Assembly: GCA_963576735.1 (NCBI GenBank)
Contig: OY755172.1
Span: forward strand, 186,001-250,000
From: Bedellia somnulentella
Taxonomy: Eukaryota; Arthropoda; Insecta; Lepidoptera; Bedelliidae
DNA length: 64,000 bases
Direction: 5' to 3'
This document shows, piece after piece, positions 34,401-42,002 of the stretch (positions are counted from its first letter, which is position 1; each line of letters opens with the position of its first letter). The notes under the pieces are model-generated. The model worked only from the letters and a program-made list of their open reading frames with translations. It searched no databases and was not told the origin of the DNA. Position numbers and translations under genes: made by a program.

Positions 34401-35393
34401 ACGACTAGCGTGTGGCGTGGTCATAAGTTGGTACTTGGGAAATATTGGTATATCTCAAGCTCTGAAACGGTAAAACCCATTATTTAGTTGCGTTTCACCT
34501 GCAAAATAAATACCTCTGGGAAACCTTGAACTTGACAAAAATATATTAGCTATGAGAAAAAAAAATGTGCGAGATATCTTTCTCTTGTCCCTACCGTATT
34601 ATAATTAATGTGACGACCTCTTCTTATCATCACTAACTTATAACTCCTTTCATCTTTCACCCAAACACATTTTGAAACAAGCTGGGCACTTATTAACAAA
34701 GCTTACTTCCCTAACTAATCTTGCATAAATTAATCTCCATTAGGTAATGGACGTTTCCTTTAACATATCTTAATAACTCTTTGTTGCACCATTATTGAGA
34801 TAGAAGGGATGGTAGTAAATAAGATGACATATAGGTTTGTTGATAAAGACCTTCCATCCACATCGCCCATAAAAATTTTTAAACACTCTTATTTCATTCC
34901 CCTGGTAGGACTTGGATACTGCTTCTTTTAGCTGAAACTTAACGGGTCAATTAAATCAATAATAACATGCATACATATTTATACTCACGCCCATAAATCC
35001 CAAAAAGGGGTAGCCAGAGCTAGAAACTCCTCAGCCACATAGTTCATAGAGGGCAAGACGGTAGAAATAAAGTATCTTTGGTGATGGGTCCCAACCGCAT
35101 CGAAAACTACTTAAAAAGCCCCATACCCTTAGTAGCTTCTTACGACACCCGTGGATAGAAAGAGTTAGTTACATTCTAAGCCGGCACTACACGGCAAAGA
35201 ACAACAACAATAAAACTAGATTAAAATTGGTCTATTAACTTGATTGAAGCCCAACGAGTTCTCGGAGGGCGTGTCGGTGTGCGGGTTCCCGGACAGCGTG
35301 TTCGCGCTGGCCAGCCGGCTGCTCGAGCCCGACCCCTCCCTCAGGATCTCCGCCGAGCAAGCGTTGCGACACCCCTTCTTTAGCGGCAAGTGA
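19368..35393 (+). CDS. Cdc7: Cdc7 kinase (DDK catalytic subunit), 9 visible coding exons, one missing
   Basis: Serine/threonine kinase that, with Dbf4, phosphorylates MCM2-7 in the nucleus to fire replication origins. Exons: 19368-19467, 19613-19838, 20135-20228, 21141-21283, 21731-21839, 30437-30604, [missing], 32368-32517, 34117-34310, 35250-35393; all junctions GT/AG with matching phase. Residues: glycine loop GQGTFSTVYLG near 58-68, lysine K87, helix-C glutamate about E101, IHRDIKPSNFL (D174), DFGLAQ (D193), then an insert with basic clusters KRPR and KRP, subdomain IX AVDMWAAGV, LRRLCRRLR and a CxxC...CxC cluster in the third insert, and LRISAEQALRHPFF at the end. Order and spacing match animal CDC7. 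The segment with the GTPGYRAPE-type motif is absent and probably lies in the N gap. Intron 5 (8.6 kb) carries a gypsy element. Confidence 0.92.
19613..19838 (+). CDS. Cdc7: Cdc7 exon 2 (glycine loop, VAIK lysine)
   Basis: Acceptor TTTTTTACAG, donor GG|GTAAGA. It encodes HRKIGQGTFSTVYLG and WYAIKHLVPT, the ATP-binding lobe; 'HLVPTVHPARVEHELRCL' parallels the CDC7-specific sequence after the lysine. Confidence 0.93.
20135..20228 (+). CDS. Cdc7: Cdc7 exon 3
   Basis: Acceptor ATATTTCAG, donor TCG|GTTAGT. It encodes beta strands 4-5 and the hinge (VVIVMPYIPHSRF), as in CDC7 (MPYLEHESF in human). Ends in phase 0. Confidence 0.9.
20625..20712 (+). repeat. SINE-A 3' end in Cdc7 intron 3
   Basis: It contains AAAAGTGGCTGAGGATTTCT, CTACCCCATCTAGGG and AGCTGTGAGTATATGAATG. 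Solo 3' fragment. Confidence 0.7.
21141..21283 (+). CDS. Cdc7: Cdc7 exon 4 (catalytic loop)
   Basis: GC-rich exon in an AT-rich context. Acceptor TGATTCCAG, donor ACG|GTATGG. It encodes REYIRALLTALQHVHRMG and IIHRDIKPSNFLYDR with catalytic D174 and N179. Confidence 0.95.
21731..21839 (+). CDS. Cdc7: Cdc7 exon 5 (DFG motif)
   Basis: Acceptor TTTTCTAG, donor GAG|GTTTGT. It encodes YLLVDFGLAQ, then enters the long kinase insert 2, which is rich in Pro, Glu and Asn. Confidence 0.92.
21936..22298. mobile_element. GC-rich MITE in Cdc7 intron 5
   Basis: 363 bp with long terminal inverted repeats. It begins GGCGTGTACTGACTGAGCGA and its right end is the imperfect reverse complement; both contain GCAGCCTCGCGAGGC. 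TA flanks each side. No transposase. Internal copies of ACTGACTGAGCGAG give extra foldback structure. Confidence 0.75.
22336..22550 (-). repeat. gypsy-2 3' LTR (left in window)
   Basis: 215 bp. It is longer than its partner by an 18-bp duplication of the GTTGGTGTTGGTGGTCAG unit. Otherwise only a few substitutions are seen. Confidence 0.92.
22551..22677 (-). other. gypsy-2 3' untranslated stretch with polypurine tract
   Basis: Non-coding. In element sense it ends CTTTTCGGGGGAGA next to the 3' LTR, a plausible polypurine tract. Confidence 0.7.
22678..24224 (-). pseudogene. gypsy-2 integrase region of pol
   Basis: Open for about 500 codons, but out of frame with the RNase H part. It has a zinc module (SGHAGINRM ... 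CKSCQIQKH), DDE residues in LDIMGPLD, SDRGTEF and the ENTHKHLG stretch, and a C-terminal GDLILLKNQ ... YEGPYKVL module. Upstream of its first ATG the frame still reads NAAADALSRLPVTSKDL, the usual end of RNase H. A small deletion (net 1 mod 3) replaced the expected few residues between VEYI and NAAADALSR and broke pol. Confidence 0.85.
24225..26405 (-). pseudogene. gypsy-2 protease, RT and RNase H region of pol
   Basis: In element sense: protease LLVDSGASICVL, RT with WSSPVLLVPKK, YFSKLDLSQFYYQ, YLDDCVVIG, and RNase H QTDASKLGLGGIL ... FKIITDHRPLVYLFG. It is in the +1 frame relative to gag, overlapping gag's end near 26410-26573. Between RT motifs A and B about 20 residues (YQLSLD.xSRKxT.F) are present twice in tandem with divergence, an insertion not expected in a working RT. 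It ends at a stop near 24216 because of the deletion described for the integrase part. Confidence 0.85.
26410..26849 (-). pseudogene. gypsy-2 Gag C-terminal part
   Basis: It encodes NEKIAIKRFADGLSNQRLST (capsid C-terminal region) and then an Arg/Gly/Asn-rich tail (RGYAYNRGRSR, RGTTRGRYRG) without a zinc knuckle. It is separated from the N-terminal part by the MITE. Confidence 0.8.
26850..27350. mobile_element. MITE inserted in gypsy-2 gag
   Basis: 501 bp, AT-rich, no ORF. Inverted ends TCAATTCGGTATGCAAAG (left) and its reverse complement (right) match perfectly for about 22 bp. CGT on both sides (26847-26849 and 27351-27353) is a possible 3-bp target duplication. It falls between KYDILR and NEKIAIK of Gag. 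Confidence 0.8.
27351..28081 (-). pseudogene. gypsy-2 Gag N-terminal part
   Basis: It starts MSLTELEIVYEKLVNIREY and continues with a helical capsid-like region ('MADNFDLKTAIALLPVMTG', 'VNLTIAQADGDDNKYDILR'), where the MITE interrupts. These phrases are characteristic of gypsy-group Gag proteins lacking zinc knuckles. Confidence 0.8.
28082..28594 (-). other. gypsy-2 5' leader and primer-binding site
   Basis: Next to the 5' LTR the element-sense sequence reads TGGCGACCTTGCCC, a TGG-starting primer-binding site. The rest is a GC-rich untranslated leader. Short ORFs here are side products of base composition. Confidence 0.7.
28595..28791 (-). repeat. gypsy-2 5' LTR (right in window)
   Basis: 197 bp. 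It lacks the 18-bp internal duplication of its partner. Confidence 0.92.
28845..29752. repeat. pair of inverted 160-bp repeats in Cdc7 intron 5
   Basis: 28845-29007 and 29592-29752 are near-perfect reverse complements (CTTATATATAGTGCCCCCGC ... CATTTCAGTGCCCCATTCG). The right copy lies inside the left arm of the foldback element at 29531-30199, so these are probably two insertions of one short element in opposite directions. Confidence 0.8.
29531..30199. mobile_element. foldback element with about 150-bp inverted arms, Cdc7 intron 5
   Basis: The left arm (CCAAAAACATTCTGTAAAAA ... and, after an interruption, AATAAGTGGAGCCAAG) is inverted at 30040-30199. The left arm is split by the 160-bp repeat at 29592-29752, but the right arm is contiguous, which gives the order of events. 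No coding capacity. Confidence 0.75.
30437..30604 (+). CDS. Cdc7: Cdc7 exon 6 (kinase insert 2)
   Basis: Acceptor TATTTTTTAG, donor AAA|GTAAGC, phase 0 at both ends. It encodes 56 residues of low-complexity insert starting DEAVLPEAKRP. Together with the end of exon 5 (SSKRPREE) it forms a possible bipartite nuclear localisation signal. Confidence 0.75.
30798..30997. other. assembly gap (200 N)
   Basis: Unsequenced. It lies between Cdc7 exons 6 and 8 and is the likely home of the missing exon with the APE motif. Confidence 1.
31075..31318 (+). repeat. SINE-A, diverged full-length copy
   Basis: It runs from CAGCTGTTTAGTGTCGATTT to ACCGTAAGTGTATGTATG, with many substitutions compared with the copies at 50 kb. 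Confidence 0.65.
31608..32430 (+). repeat. 82-bp minisatellite carrying a splice acceptor and the 5' part of Cdc7 exon 8
   Basis: Ten units. The exon-like part of each starts at 31627, 31709, 31794, 31876, 31958, 32040, 32122, 32204, 32286 and 32368. Spacing is 82 bp except one of 85 (an added TGG-type triplet). Each unit has TAATAGTGTGTGTGTGCAG, then 63-64 exon bases ending at CGCTGTT. Units look identical apart from the 85-bp one and a GCGCAG in the first. Two more degenerate units are visible at about 31490-31607. The last unit runs on into the real exon. Confidence 0.95.
32368..32517 (+). CDS. Cdc7: Cdc7 exon 8 (subdomain IX), 3'-most copy of a tandem array
   Basis: Acceptor TGTGTGCAG, donor CTCG|GTAAC; starts in phase 1 and ends in phase 1. 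It encodes AVDMWAAGVVLVCVVWARYP and FRAGDDAAALAELADLLG, matching CDC7 AIDMWSAGV...RYPF. The first 63-64 bases and the acceptor are repeated nine times upstream. Only this last copy continues into the rest of the exon. Confidence 0.9.
33530..33850 (-). repeat. dispersed repeat, inverted relative to the copies at 36.5 and 41.5 kb
   Basis: The reverse complement of about 33535-33650 aligns with 36580-36690 and 41560-41660 (shared CAGTATACGATA, AAGTGCG, GGCTG, CCGCT.GTACTA). This is a moderately diverged unnamed family located in Cdc7 intron 8. Confidence 0.5.
34117..34310 (+). CDS. Cdc7: Cdc7 exon 9 (kinase insert 3, CxxC-CxC)
   Basis: Acceptor CATCTCACAG, donor AAT|GTAAGT. In the only phase that fits exon 8 it reads LCLRRLCRRLR (human LRKLCERLR), an Ala/Pro/Thr low-complexity run, then CRYCSVSKDECLC, which looks like a small metal-binding cluster. 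A second acceptor-like site at 34186 is out of phase. Confidence 0.8.
34970..35205 (-). repeat. SINE-A in Cdc7 intron 9
   Basis: Minus-strand copy from CATACATATTTATACTCACG to GTTACATTCTAAGCCGGCAC; near full length, diverged. Confidence 0.75.
35250..35393 (+). CDS. Cdc7: Cdc7 exon 10, C-terminus
   Basis: The acceptor TTGATTGAAG has a weak pyrimidine tract. It encodes subdomains X-XI, ending LRISAEQALRHPFFSGK and a TGA stop at 35391. Ending just after HPFF is normal for CDC7. GC-rich like exons 4 and 8. Confidence 0.9.
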   Translation, partial: PNEFSEGVSVCGFPDSVFALASRLLEPDPSLRISAEQALRHPFFSGK

Positions 35394-35471
35394 TGTTATA
35401 CACCCTATAGCAGCATGTGGTATCGCAGTCTTAAGTGTCAGGACATTGGAATATATATTAATTCACACTAA

Positions 35472-35703
35472 GGGACAAGGCACACAGAAAAGACGTAAGA
35501 TGCGGACGCGTCGCAAACGGTGCGCCCTTTCGATCAATTTTCATACAAAATGTTTAGAAGCGTCGCAATACAACGCAAACAGAAAGGGCGCGCGATTACG
35601 GGGCGCGGACTCGACGCTTCTATACATTTTGTATGAAAATTGATCGAAAGAGCGCACCGATTGCGACGCGTCCTCGTTTTAAGTCTTTTCTGTTTTCTGC
35701 CCC
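35472..35703. mobile_element. foldback MITE just after the Cdc7 stop codon
   Basis: 232 bp, TAA on both sides (35469-35471 and 35704-35706), inverted arms over most of its length (GATCAATTTTCATACAAAAT in the left arm, reverse complement in the right). A 3-bp TAA duplication suits PIF/Harbinger. It starts 79 bp after the Cdc7 stop, so it is probably in the 3' UTR. Confidence 0.75.
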
Positions 35704-35759
35704 TAAGTTTTGTTTTGTAGAAGTGGCTCATCAGCTGTAGCATCATATGTTAGTGCACT

Positions 35760-36231
35760 CCTACTTGTCAGGAGATTGGGTTATATATTGATACACACTA
35801 TAATTTTGTTTCATGTCACCAACGATTGCGTCATGTATGAACTGCAATAGCATACATCGTTGCAGTGCTAGGAAAATAATTGGGTGAACATATAATGCAT
35901 ATCTATTAATTTCGTTCATTCATTCATTCGGTCAGTTTAGATATACTTGATGCATCTGGAAATTGGTTATATTTTGATATCGTACTATACGTTAGTAGTA
36001 TAGTGTTGCAGCGAACATGTATTGTGTTTTTAGAAACGAAAATACGTGTTTTACATTTATATTTCATGATACTTGGTAATAGCAAGTTATAGAGTAGTTT
36101 TTAACATTGTATTAATATATTAAGAGCCGGTACCTCTTTGTCTTTGGTTACTTAATCCAGTACTTATTTTTCTTTTGATAAATAACATTTCATTAGTTGT
36201 AGCTTTCTCATTAATTTCTGATATTTATCAC
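35760..36231. other. non-coding stretch after Cdc7
   Basis: No gene seen. Contains (CATT)n-like sequence near 35918 and AATAAA-like signals that could serve Cdc7 polyadenylation. Confidence 0.4.
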
Positions 36232-36796
36232 GAGAGAAACGAAGTTAAATAAATCTTGACGTGATACAAAAAATCTGGAACCGAATTAAATATTATACTC
36301 ATATCTAGCAACGAATATGTATTGGTTTCGTCTTAAATATTCATTATTAATTGTTTAATTATTACGCAACGAATAAAATAAGATTGTGCTTAAGAACATT
36401 ATAAGACTGTATAGTTGTAGTGGAATCTTGGAGCCTGGTCTCCAGTTAGGGATTATCAAGAATGTTCAATAAGTACTGTTTTTTTGCATATCTGCCGTTC
36501 TTGTTTGCCAGAAAACTTTTATCGTGACATAGAGATGATCGTTCAAGAAGGCCTAGTACGTGCGATATTTTATCGACACGATATCGGTTAGAATGACATG
36601 TCAGTATACGATATCAAGTGCGAAAGGGATGGCTGTTTTATACCACGCGATATCTAGTTAAAAGGCCGCTAGTACTAACTATGCTGGTGTAGATAAATAA
36701 AATGCAGTCTGGTGTTCGTGACACCGTAGACGTGATTGCGTAACTCTTCGATTCACTCATTCATTCATGATTTTATCGTTTATAATGAGATAAATT

Positions 36797-37050
36797 TGCC
36801 GTGTAGTATCGGCTTAGAATATCACTACCCCGTTTCTACCGATGGGTGTACGTAAGAGGCGACTAACGGTATTGGGGCTTATAAGGGATTTTTGGGCGAT
36901 GCGGTTGGAGACCCATCACCAACAACCTTTATTTTTACCATCTTTTCCCCACTCACATTTCCAAAAGTGGCTGAGGAATTTCTAATTCCTTAGCTCTGGC
37001 TACCCTTTCTAGGGATTTACAGCCGTGAGTATATGTATGTATGTATGTAA
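36797..37050 (+). repeat. SINE-A (unit A)
   Basis: Full copy from GCCGTGTAGTATCGGCTTAG to GAGTATATGTATGTATG. The orthologous copy in unit B is split by the RTE LINE. Confidence 0.85.
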
Positions 37051-37158
37051 TGAGATAAATGCATTCGATACTTTGTAACTGAGCAAGAGATGGTTGCTTT
37101 ATACCACCAGCTGTGCTAGCACACTCGTTCTTTTAACTAAAATCTCATGGTTTAAATA

Positions 37159-37598
37159 GGCTATTTGACTAAGTTTTGAAAACTATCTTACGGTGTTAAT
37201 TTGTTTATAAGGAGCCCTAAAAAAATATTTTTCTGTCTTCATTTTAGCTATTTTATTAAAAAATCGAAAAAGAAAATGCAGTGTTCAAATGTGCCGCGAA
37301 AACGCGACTTTAAGTAATATGGCGGCTGTAGCACAAATGACGTCAATTCCGCATTAACCACCAATGAGCGAAGCGAAACACTTGACAGTTAATGCGCAAT
37401 CTACGTCATTATAGAAATAGCCAATCACGGTCGTTTTTAGTCACGTGACAGTTGCATCAAAAATACTTATTTTAGAAGACGGATTTTAGTGAAATAATGC
37501 AATATTTTTATCTCGCATTATTACATATTGCTCCAAAAAAGAAATATTAAGACTAATGAAATAAAAGAAATGTATATTTTTATTACAGTCAAATAGCC
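37159..37598. mobile_element. MITE specific to unit A
   Basis: 440 bp, ends GGCTATTTGACT and AGTCAAATAGCC, TA on both sides. Unit B reads straight through (GGTTTAAATTACC near 45174), an empty site. No ORF. Confidence 0.85.
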
Positions 37599-37767
37599 TA
37601 TTACCTATTTCTTTCACACTTCTTAAGTATGGTGTTGGTCTCTTTCTAGCCGATGAGCTCGATATATAATTCCGCATGGTATAGCTCTAGATGAGTAGTT
37701 AAATGAAACGCTAACAGCAGTAAAAAAGATCAAAAGCAAATATAAATATTCGCGCGAGTGGTCACCC

Positions 37768-37839
37768 GATACCATAGCTCAGTTGGCAGAGCGACGGGGG
37801 CGTATACCCGAGGTCGTAGGTTCGAGTCCTGCTGGTGTC
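37768..37839 (+). repeat. tRNA-like sequence (unit A)
   Basis: Acceptor GATACCA pairs with TGGTGTC; D arm GCTCAGTTGGCAGAGC; T arm GTAGG-TTCGAGT-CCTGC. The anticodon arm is the same non-canonical GGGGGCGTATACCC as family C, so it is more likely a tRNA-derived repeat than a gene. Duplicated at 45353. Confidence 0.7.
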
Positions 37840-38254
37840 GGTAATTTTTGTTTGCTTAATTGATTTACTTATTGAACGTTTTTGATATAGTAATTTCAAT
37901 TAGTACTAATTTATTTACTTTTGGCTGTGCCTTATTTATTATTGTGTTCGAAACGAATGGCGTGCTTGTGTTTTACAGTGTATGTAACTAATAATTTTAT
38001 AACTTAATAATGTACTTCATCGCGCAATGCTACCGTTTCGTTTAATTAGGATAATATTGTTTTTTAAATGTATAAGAAAAGTTATGTGATTCAAAATATT
38101 GTGTTGATTAGGGTAACTTTTTATTTATAAATAATGAGCTCAAATAATTTAAGTTGGGAATTTAATTTACTGAATCAATTGTATTTTATTATTTAAAAAA
38201 AACTGCATGGTTGTGAATTTGTCCGTCGGATTATTGTTGTAAATGTTATTTTTA

Positions 38255-38890
38255 ATACAATTGCTCAAAAAGTGGCGTATTACAGGGACGTATAGCGTTC
38301 GGGAAGTGGGCTATTACACACTCGTGCTTTTTCTTTACCTTTCCCGCACTAGTGCGTTTTCTTTCCCAACTGTCAAAATAATGTCTATTTTAAAGAAAAA
38401 CCAACCATAAAGATTTTACTAAAAAAATCAAAGAAGTTTTTATGATTCATGTTAATACGTGGCATAGGTCGTATTAACATGAATCAACAACAACAAAATA
38501 ATAGGCAAAATCGACTAATTTGTTTCGATATCTGATTTAATGATTTGATAGAATTAGTGAGGTTAGGTTTCATTACATTATAACTCATTAAATTTCATTT
38601 TCATTTCATATCAACAAAAAAATTATACATAAGACTTGGCTGTATGGGCATAGTTTCCTTTGCCTACCACAATAAGTGAAGAAAAAATGTCGCCATTTTC
38701 TAGAAATAATCTTTGGGAGTTTAGTTGTTTTGTTAAATTGCTTAATTTTTTCGCAACTGTATTAAAAATAGTCGTTCAGTACACGTACGGAACCGTCATT
38801 GCAACTCGTTCCGACTGTCAACCCTCGCCTTCGGCTCGGGTAGACATTTGTCGGAACTCTTTGCAATGACAGCCATTCCGTACTAGTAAT
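38255..38890. repeat. segment present in unit A only, with hairpin
   Basis: Unit B jumps from GTTATTT to CACACATTACTTTTAAATAC. The extra A sequence contains an imperfect 99-nt hairpin at 38785-38883 (GTACGGAAC ... ATTCCGTAC, loop near CTCGCCTTCGGCTCGGG). It is either an insertion in A or a deletion in B. Confidence 0.6.
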
Positions 38891-39869
38891 GAAATATACT
38901 ATTCCATCACACATTACTTTTAAATACATAATTTAAACTTAAAAGTAGCTGGTCGTGCCTTTGGATATTGCAGTTTTAAGCTATTATCCGAATATGTGTT
39001 GTTTCTGCAAAATGACTGATGTTAACTTAAATTGCTTTGTACTTAAACAAATACATTAAACAATATACATATGGAATATTAGTCATCTTCCAGGTTTTCC
39101 AACTTTCCATCTATAATTGATTTAAAATCGTCGAGGCTCAACCATGTCAATAATCTGTGACCATGTTATTTTTATTTAAATAGGAATAAGAATAGGAATG
39201 TTATGTCATCCTAAAACTCAACAAAAAAAAGTTAATGTAAAAGGTACTGTTTATTAGCCTACATACTTATTTAATTTTATTTGATTGTATTAGTAGTTAA
39301 ATTATTCAACGAATTTTGCTATCTTTAACAAGGTCATTTGGAGTTTGATGCGAGAGAAATGTTAGTCAATAAGATGTTATTGATTTTTTGTAATTCTATA
39401 TTTTGTACTACTAATATAAAACACTTCGCAACGTAAATAAAGTTAAACAAGTTTTCGCGTTGTGTATGATAATGTTTGTCAACGGCTAGAACTGACTTGT
39501 TGATGGCCAAATTAAACATTACTTAGGAGATAGTTATTTATTACAAAGATATTATTTAGGAAGGTGATTGTTACCAAATTGTGTTCCTATGGTTGTTGAA
39601 TGCTCAAATAAATATTTTAACTATTAAATCGTATTTTATTGTAGAAAGCAACCTTACAAAGACAGAACTTATCCAGCCGCTTTTGAAGAACGTGCTCCCA
39701 CGAAGCTCGAGTTGAAAGTGTTCGGGATCCTGAATTTGGACTTGTGTTGGGCAGAGTGTAGACTTCATCAGCCGACGTCGCTCCAGCTCTATGTTGATGT
39801 TCAATGTGCCTCTTACCGTTCCGTGATCGCTTCCGGTCTTAACCGCACTAGTCACAGACATCATTGATC

Positions 39870-40118
39870 CCTTGAAAGCCCCAATACCGTTAGTCGCCTC
39901 TTACGTACACCCACCGGAAGAAATGGGGTAGTGCTATTCTAAGCCGACACTACACGGCATACAGGGATTTTTGGGCGATGCGGTTGGAGACCCACCACCA
40001 ACCACCTTTATTTTACCATCTTTTCCCCACTAAAATTTCCAAAGGTGGCTGAGGAATTTTTAATTCCTTAGCTCTGGCTACCACTTCTAGGGATCTATAG
40101 CCGTAAGTATATGTATGT
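39870..40118 (+). repeat. rearranged SINE-A specific to unit A
   Basis: An inverted 5' part (39872-39958, ending CACTACACGGCA) is joined to a forward 3' part (GGGATTTTTGGGCGATGCGG to GTATATGTATG). ACATCATTGA occurs on both sides; unit B has it once. This is the 5'-inversion pattern produced by target-primed reverse transcription (twin priming). Confidence 0.75.
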
Positions 40119-40530
40119 ACATCATTGAATATATGCTTCTTGGTTGATATTATTTATTGGAGTTAAAGCTTATTTGATGATACTAATCTAATTTATTAGT
40201 GTTGATTGTGAACTATTTATAATTAATTAATTCTTCACTAGAAATAAGTTTAGTTGTAAAGTTTTTGTTTAATGTAAATTATGTAAAATAGTTGCTACTC
40301 CCATTCCATTATGTTTTGTACATCTACCTACTGTTTTTATTAACGTACTGATCTCACCATTCAAAGGTTGTCTGGAAGAGATTGCTTTAAGCAATAAGAC
40401 CGCCAATAGTACTTCTATTTAAGAAATAATGTGCATAAATGTTTCTATCTGTGATGTACTACAAAGAGTTTTCTATTCTATTCACTATAGCCAAGAAACT
40501 TTTGAGTACCTAAGCCCACAACATTTTTTG

Positions 40531-40740
40531 AGGGCTGGGTCCATTCCTGCGAAGGTTCTGGAGTGGCGGCCACGTACCGAACGACGCAGTGTGGGCAGGC
40601 CTCCCACGCTCGGTCCACCGACGACTTAGTCAAGGTCGCAAGAAGGCGATGGCTGAGGGCAGACAGGAACGGTCGTTGTGGAGATCTTTGGGGAGGCCTA
40701 TGTCCAGCAGTGGACGTCTATTAGCTTATGATGATGTACT
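40531..40740 (+). pseudogene. LINE 3'-end fragment (unit A)
   Basis: It reads VLEWRPRTERRSVGRPPT, then with a shift 'VKVARRRWLRADRNGRCGDLWGGLCPAVDVY'-like sequence, ending in GATGATG. The RRSVGRPPTRW.DD...QDR.W...GEAYVQQW pattern is the C-terminus of RTE-type LINEs; this is a short dead fragment. Partner at 48441. Confidence 0.65.
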
Positions 40741-41757
40741 ATTCAGTGGTTTATGAACCTCTAGTGCTATATTTTTATTGATACTAGGTACAAATTTTAT
40801 TTTATCTATAAATAAAACAACAACCAATACATTAAGAAAATTTATTTTAAAATAAAGTTAAGCTCAAGTTATCATTTGAATTGGAAAAATCTTATACATA
40901 ATCCATTCAGCGTAAATAAAATTTAAACAAATTATACAACATTATCAGATAAACAGAAAATTTTGGTGGTAAGTTCAGAATAATTCGCTAACCAAAAAAA
41001 AAGCTCTAGTTTCAAACCGAATCATTTATCATTTACCACAAATTTTATTAAGGCAGAGATTGTCTGCATTTGGGTCGTATACGTTTTTGACTAAAAGATT
41101 AGTTTTACGAGTTTGGTTCATGTGATACCAAGTGAGCGCTGTTGCTACTAAGGCCGTGTTCAAACCTAACTGACTGTAAGCCGCCGAATGTGAGCAGGCT
41201 TACTATGAGCCCCAGAGAAACGAAGTTGAATAAATCTTGACGTGATACAAAACATCTGGAACCGAATTAAATATTATACTCATATCTAGCAACGAATATG
41301 TATTGGTTTCGTCTTAAATATTCATTATTAATTGTAATTCAATAAAATTGTGCTTAAGAACATTATAAGAGTGTATAGTTGTAGTGGAATCTTGGAGCCT
41401 GGTCTCCAGTTAGGGATTATCAAGAATGTTCAATAAGTACTGTTTTTTGCATATCCTCCGTTCTTGTTTGCCAGATAACTTTTATCGTGACATAGAGATG
41501 ATCGTTGCAGAAGGCCTAGTACGTGCGATATTTTATCGGCACGATATCGGTTAGAAAGACATGACAGTATACGATATTAAGTGCGAAAGGGATGGCTGTT
41601 TTATACTATGCGATATCTAGTTAAAAGGCCGCTAGTACTAGCTATGCTGGTGTAGATAAATAAAATGCAGTCTGTTGTTCGTGACACCGTAGACGTGATT
41701 GCGTAACTCTTCGATTCACTCATTCATTCATGATTTTATCGTTTATAATGAGATAAA

Positions 41758-41994
41758 TTTGCCGTGTAGTATCGGCTTAGAATATCACTACCCCGTTTCT
41801 ACCGATGGCTGTACGTAAGAGGAGACTAACGGTATTGGGGCTATAAGGGATTTTTGGGCGATGCGGTTGGAGAAGACCCATCACCAACAACCTTTATTTT
41901 TACCATCTTTTCCCCACGCACATTTCCAAAAGTGGCTGAGGAATTTCTAATTCCTTAGCTCTGGCTACCCCTTCTAGGAATTTACAGCCGTGAG
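41758..41994 (+). repeat. SINE-A (unit B), tail split by RTE
   Basis: Full SINE-A whose TATATG tail was the insertion site of the RTE; the tail resumes at 45053. Confidence 0.85.
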
Positions 41995-42002
41995 TATATG
42001 TA

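Larger units (their letters stand above)
36232..41154 (+). repeat. tandem segmental duplication, unit A
   Basis: Begins AGAGAAACGAAGTT and ends near GTTGCTACTAAG. The same series of segments occurs in unit B (41217-49240). A has MITEs and a SINE that B lacks and lacks others that B has. It is non-coding apart from small LINE remnants; the short ORF at 39604-39864 has a partner in B but no recognised product. Confidence 0.85.
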
